A stretch of 64,000 nucleotides of DNA. Source: Cylicocyclus nassatus (lineage: Eukaryota; Nematoda; Chromadorea; Rhabditida; Strongylidae). Positions within the stretch are counted from its first letter, which is position 1; each line of letters starts with the position of its first letter. Position numbers and translations under genes: made by a program. Below the pieces are notes generated by a model, which was not told where the DNA came from, did no database searches, and saw nothing but the letters and a program-made list of their open reading frames with translations. Shown one piece after another: positions 59,422 through 64,000 of the stretch. The DNA lies in NCBI GenBank assembly GCA_958299035.1, contig CATQJL010000316.1, positions 14,044,347-14,108,346 on the forward strand, read 5' to 3'.

Positions 59422-60439
59422 TTAGGGACTTGCGTTCTTATAATATCGCTTTCATATGAATTTACTTCATTGTTGGACATTGCATACCCCCAGTTGAAAG
59501 GATAGAACCTTTAGCAATATCATGTATTAGGCTTAGCCAGGACGTTCCCACTTGTCCGGACTCTGCACGCCAGTTGTAGCTTTTCATGTGTATTTCCAAA
59601 CCTTGCGCAAGGATAAGCTCAGATAAGCGAAAAACCTAAAAGTTGTGTTTCTGCCCGGACACTGCCTTCAACTGCAACAATTGCAAAGAATTAGCTGAAA
59701 CGGTGCTTGTTCTTCTGTATATTATGTACAGATTACAAAGTGAAAAATTTCTCTCCTTCATGATAATAGTAAAATCTGGCAGGATAGCTGATAATTTGGC
59801 TAATCAAAAATTTTCGACCAATGCCGTATCATTTGAGATATAGTCCATTTTTCGTTTACAAATTTTTGGAAGCACATCATCACTAAAGCATGGGGTCCTG
59901 CTCCAATATCTCTCTTAGAGAATTGTGAAAATTTAAGATGTTTGGAAAACGAGTTCTGAAATATCTGAAAGGGGTAAATCATCAACTTCAGTGATAATCA
60001 ATGGTAAGATTATTGTAAAATAGCGGCGTTACAGAAACACTCATTTTACTCTATTTTCGGCTGTAAAAGGTTAGAAGGATCAGTGGATTTTTTTGTGACT
60101 TTGGTTTCTTTTATACAGCCTATCTTTTTAGAAAACTTGTTGATAGGATTTCTCTTTTTCTTTTCTTTCGGATAAGCATATAAACACATCAAACACACAT
60201 TTATAATAAAAATCACATCCTCTTTCGAGACAAAAATCTTTCATCATTTGTTGGTGTAAGCTTTTTAATGAAAAAGGACACCTTCGATGCTTTTCCTATC
60301 CTTTTGAAGATTACTCTCGTATATTAACAGCTAAGCCTATTACGTATCGCCTCATTCTTTTCAAGTTTTCTTTTCACAAAAAGTTAATTTCTTTTAAATT
60401 ATTGTTCTAGTGTTGGTAATGCGTGTAAATTGTTTTTAG
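59422..60439. other. No supported gene
   Basis: AT-rich. No exon on the plus strand could be joined confidently to the one at 60440. Confidence 0.45.
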
Positions 60440-60555
60440 AAACTAGTGGGCACCATCAAACCTCAAAATGTTGCCGAGAAATTATTCTCCAATGGAGCTT
60501 CTCAACACCGAGTTCGTAGGGAAGATTACACACGGGAGAGTCGCAAAATTACTGA
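60440..60555 (+). CDS. Candidate exon, unrecognised, with a basic RVRR site
   Basis: After a TGTTTTTAG acceptor only one frame is open; it reads KLVGTIKPQNVAEKLFSNGA and then HRVRREDY, up to a GTTAGT donor at 60556. RVRR would fit a furin-type processing site. Composition is protein-like. The upstream exon was not found. Its phase (2) would force the next exon out of the frame that encodes a membrane span, so the two may not belong together. Confidence 0.35.
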
Positions 60556-60615
60556 GTTAGTACTGAATGATTTTATATAGACTATAGTTGCAACCACGGT
60601 AAACTCTGATTACAG

Positions 60616-60720
60616 GTTCAAAGATAGTTTATGTTTGTGCACTGCTCGTTATTGTAACAACTTGTGGAGCAGCTGTGGGTCTTATCACTGCAAAAGAACG
60701 ACCAAAAGAAAAAGAATCAG
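60616..60720 (+). CDS. Candidate exon encoding a single membrane span
   Basis: Between TTACAG and GTTAGG the exon is 105 bp, so it keeps phase. In one frame it reads KIVYVCALLVIVTTCGAAVG followed by ITAKERPKEKE, a hydrophobic span with a charged tail, like the anchor of a type I membrane protein. The other open frame is Cys/Lys/Arg-rich and would be the one reached from the exon at 60440. No downstream exon was found. Confidence 0.35.
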
Positions 60721-61040
60721 GTTAGGCAAATTTTTGTATAATAATTTTTAAATTATTATACAAATTTAACAATTTCTAAAAGTAGCTGCAGTTGTATACA
60801 CATGTCTCTTCTTTTATCAACCATGTAATTCAGCAGTTTTATCACAGTTTTCTTACTACACATATGCGAAAGTATGGTAAAGGAGCTGGCATCAGTAAAA
60901 GTAACAATGCTGTATAAGGATAAGAGCATTGAACGGATTAGAAAAGTTGAACAAGCAGAAATTTTGATGACATAGAGGAGATTAAATCTCACTCCTACTT
61001 GAACATGCTGTAACTTATTTATCACTTAAAGGATATGCGT
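60721..61040. other. No gene seen
   Basis: AT-rich spacer; the minus-strand ORF at 60756-61025 has no recognisable features. Confidence 0.4.
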
Positions 61041-61335
61041 GTAGAGGGTGTGTAGCGAGCCGCACGACCGCAATGCTTTCCCCATAGGACCAACGCCGCG
61101 CGTGACACACCGTTCAGCTGCTCAGACACTCGCGGTTGACTCGCGCAGGGCAAAACGAGGTGTAGCCATTGAATGCGTGGGCGACTCGCGAAATCGGTGT
61201 CGCGGCAAAATCAGGACACCTGATTTTGTGTCGCGGCAAAAGTGCGCGGCAAAATCGGGGCAAAATCAGGACACCTGCGCGAGACACCAAAATGTGTTCA
61301 GAGCATGTGGCCTATGCCCTTACTGACAGCTTTTT
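61041..61335. repeat. GC-rich repeat, left inverted partner of 63675-63900
   Basis: Contains repeated GCGGCAAAATC blocks (near 61202, 61234 and 61247), a hairpin CAAAATCAGG-ACA-CCTGATTTTG (61206-61228) and ACTCGCGGTTGACTCGCGCAG, which recurs in reverse at 63793-63825 (CTGCGCGACTCAACCGCGAGT). Much more GC-rich than its surroundings. Confidence 0.7.
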
Positions 61336-61584
61336 GCGTCCTCTAAGCCCTCTCTCACGCCTTCCTTTTGACTTACCTTGAGTCCTTGGTCACGTTGGGT
61401 CCCGTTTCCCACGCTTGTTTCTTTTCTGCTGATAAACCCAGTCTTACGTCATAAAATTTATTAGCAAATACCACATGATCTTCTCGGGTAGCGTTTACAA
61501 TAACATCGAAATGAGACAGGAATCAAAGCACCGCAATCACGACACAAGGTTACGAAAGAACTACGGTTAAGAATGACAACAGCA

Positions 61585-63590
61585 TTAATTTTCTACAACT
61601 ACTTCATCTCCATCTTCAAAGTTTTCAGTCTTCTGGATCGTTACGCCTTCTTTGGTAACACTGCTGCCTTCGACCATAACGCGCTTTTTTTGGAAATAAA
61701 AAATTATTGTTACCAGGATCGTATAAAGCAAACGAATTACCTTTGATGGAAGGAGCATGGACCTATCAGGGTCAAAATGATACCTCCGGATGTCTTCCCT
61801 GCAAAAATATAGTTCAGAAGTATCGCTTTCCTTATGAGAAAACTCACAAAGCTCTCCCAATTGCTATCCTCGCCTTACCGCTCCATACTACTCTTTCCTC
61901 TGAGAGGACGTCGAATAATTTTTCGCGAGCGTCGTCATCGGCTAAGTCCAACCATCACCTAAATTCTAGTGCACATGAAGGTCTTTCGAGAACATACATA
62001 CTTATTTGGATTCCGTTTATGCTCATCTGGCGTCCGCAGAAGTTGGTCGCGGTGTAGGCCAAGGGCATCAAGGATGAAACCTAAATCAGTTATTGAAAGT
62101 AGTGTACTCAAACACACATTGACCCACTTATTAAGAAATCAACTAATCCTTCCGGGAGGTCCTTCTCAAAAATCTCAAAGAACTCACTTTTCTTCTTTAC
62201 TGGACCGAGGAATCTATCTACGTGAGCCCAATAAGAATCGCACCTCGCGCGATCCAGAGCCTTAACCTCTTCTTCAGATGGTGGAGATGTTCTTTTCTCG
62301 TTTTGGGAATAAGTGCGCTGAAACAAGTGCAAGGTCAAAACAATGACGCAAGAATTTTTTTGATGAAAAGTTTCAAAGAATCTACCTGTGGCCTTGTGAC
62401 CTGTGTATGTCTCGTAAGCCACCAATTTGTTCCCAACTGCTTACATCCTTTCACCATCTTCACTCTCTATGTACAATGACCACTCTTCGGCTATGGCAAT
62501 CTAGATCAAGAAGTATTTCCCAATGTCCATGCACATGTTCTTTTCTCTGAATGCCATACTTGTTTGCACGCGAAATTCAATTGATAATATTAGGTTACAA
62601 GTCTTGCTACACATCAAATTTTTCTAGGTAAATTCCGAATTCCGGCTAAGCCAACTGTCAGAAATGATGACGTGCGGGATGAACAATGTGCATAAACTCT
62701 TTCATCTTCCTCAAATGAGGATTGAGTACAAATCACTGAAAAAAAGGCGAGAGTCAAATGAGTGATTTTTTTAAACTCGTGAGATGCGGTACGATAAATG
62801 TGAGCTATGCCAGGTAAATTTTGAACTGGAATTGTGTACTCTAAATAATATGGAACTGGAACCGGCAATATTTATGCCAGTTTTTGCACAGAGTTGAACC
62901 GTAGATGACATTCTTCATGTGATGAAAAATCTGCTTTAAGAAGTTCAGGAAAAGCATTACAAGCAACCGCAGTTCAAAAAGAAATGACTGCTGTCTTGTA
63001 AGCTCATACCATTTCAAGAAATGAGCAACCGCAAAAGAAGAACATTACTTTCTCAGTTTCATAAATAAAAACATGCCTTCTCATTCAGCTCTTGCACGGC
63101 CGGAAGATCACTATCCACTTGTGGATCGACATTCTCGCGGCTTTCATCATTGTCATTAACCTTCTCTTCTTCCTCTTCTATAATATCCTGGAATGAGCTT
63201 ATATCATAGGTGAATCATGGTAATCATAATGCGGAACCTCCTCAAGAACAGGGTTATGCTTGAGTCGGCGTTCCCTTCTTGGCTTCGGGGATCGCAACGC
63301 AAAATCGTCATCCCATTCGTCTTCGTAAAAGCGCTTGAAAATCAAAATAGTACACGTTAGCATAAATACTCAAAGTCCAGTAATCAGCTAAAGTAAGCAA
63401 GCAAAACAATCTAAGAATGAACAATAACTTCTAGAAAGAGAGAAAAAGGGTTCACCTTTACTTCCGGATGATGATCAACGCAGATAATGGCCGTGTGATC
63501 AGAAGGACGCGTTCGGAATGAGCGTCTCAAGCTGACTCTCTTTGGTCTAAGCCTGGTTTTTATCGGCATGGAACGTCTCTGGAAAGACAT
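61585..63590 (-). pseudogene. Decaying multi-exon gene, family not recognised
   Basis: The start is the Met at 63590 (MSFQRRSMPIKTRLRPKR), very basic. Exons 63456-63590, 63238-63333 and 63077-63187 join in phase 0; the second has an EDEWDDDF motif and the third an EEEEEK acidic run. Later exon-like blocks are 62735 downward (SSFEEDERVYAH), 62500 downward (AEEWSLYIESEDGER, then KLVAYETYTGH), 62128-62317 (SEEEVKALDRARCDSYW), 62002-62080 (ILDALGLHRDQLLRT), 61879-61941 (DDDAREKLFDVLSEER), 61741-61798 (DPDRSMLLPSK) and 61585-61683 (ending VVVEN). Lesions: in-frame TAA at 62441-62443; a TGA just after the best acceptor near 61966; incompatible phases around 62317 and between 61879 and 61798. The exons still look coding, so decay is recent, or the assembly has indels. 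Charge pattern suggests a nuclear or cytoplasmic protein; no domain recognised. Confidence 0.5.
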
Positions 63591-64000
63591 GCTTTGCTAA
63601 GTATGATTCATCTAAGAAAAAAAAATAAATGCAACAAATGCAGGGAAGAATTGATCAATACGTCGACGTATAGGTGCGTTATTTCGAAATCTCCTCGCCC
63701 GTCGCGACAAAATCGCACTAAAATCGGGGCGAAACTAAAACGATGACTCGCACCGGTCCACCGGATTTTGCTGCGAACGCCCATTTTGTGGGCGGATCCC
63801 CTGCGCGACTCAACCGCGAGTCTGAGTGCTTTTGCCTAAGCAAAGCACGGGGGAAGGGAAGGTTTGACGCATGCGTGGCATGTTTAGGCAAGTCCTCCGG
63901 TTAATGTTAAAGGCCGCTTGCACTAAAGGACCGCCTCCGAGTGTAGGCGACTATGAAGGAAAGTTTGGAAACTTAGTGCACGTAATCGTGCAGCAGAGAC
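63591..64000. repeat. Right inverted partner of the GC-rich repeat, and window edge
   Basis: Positions 63675-63900 mirror 61041-61335 (CGCGACTCAACCGCGAGTCT; CGCGACAAAATCGCAC; GGCGAAAC). At 63908 TTAAAGGCCGCTTGCAC resembles a TTAA-type MITE terminus running off the window. No promoter element for the pseudogene can be named. Confidence 0.5.

Overview
The window looks like nuclear DNA of a nematode, most likely a clade V (strongylid or hookworm-like) worm. The evidence is many short introns with GTAAG/GTGAG donors and TTTCAG-type acceptors, two von Willebrand A-like (vWA-like) domains of a kind I associate with nematode secreted proteins, and a dense load of inverted-repeat transposons. There are no operons, ribosome binding sites or other bacterial features. 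The organism call is inference, not proof.

Region 1 (1-26321, + strand) is one very large gene that runs in from the left edge. Its visible first exon (1-17761) is a perfect tandem array of a 123-bp, 41-codon unit: 143 full copies plus partial ends, with no indel and no stop. The encoded repeat is 46% Ser+Thr and has no Cys or Pro, like a mucin-type O-glycosylated stalk. The exon ends in a Thr/Pro linker with a phase-1 donor. The next exons in phase, after an intron of about 4 kb, encode two consecutive vWA-like domains (exons at 21770-22650 and 23085-26321) joined by the same kind of Thr/Pro linker. The visible part codes for 6,288 residues. The array carries higher-order duplications with offsets of 12, 17, 28 and 33 units.

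Region 2 (26322-60439) is gene-poor and repeat-rich. I find no convincing intact gene. It holds several families of inverted-repeat elements flanked by TTAA or TA, two long foldback elements, three mariner-type elements (one with a trace of transposase), a tRNA-derived SINE family, and nested insertions. The nested cases are a mariner inside a SINE and a TTAA element inside a TA element; a Helitron inside a SINE lies in an intron of region 1. A nearly perfect 218-bp hairpin lies at 50846-51063.

Region 3 (60440-64000) has two candidate exons on the + strand, one of which could encode a membrane span. It also has a decaying multi-exon gene on the - strand (61585-63590) whose exons are still recognisable but carry in-frame stops and broken splice phases. 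GC-rich inverted repeats flank that pseudogene.

The most interesting system is the giant repeat-plus-vWA gene. It combines a long, glycan-rich, length-uniform stalk with C-terminal domains whose metal-binding residues appear lost, which suggests a secreted surface or matrix protein.
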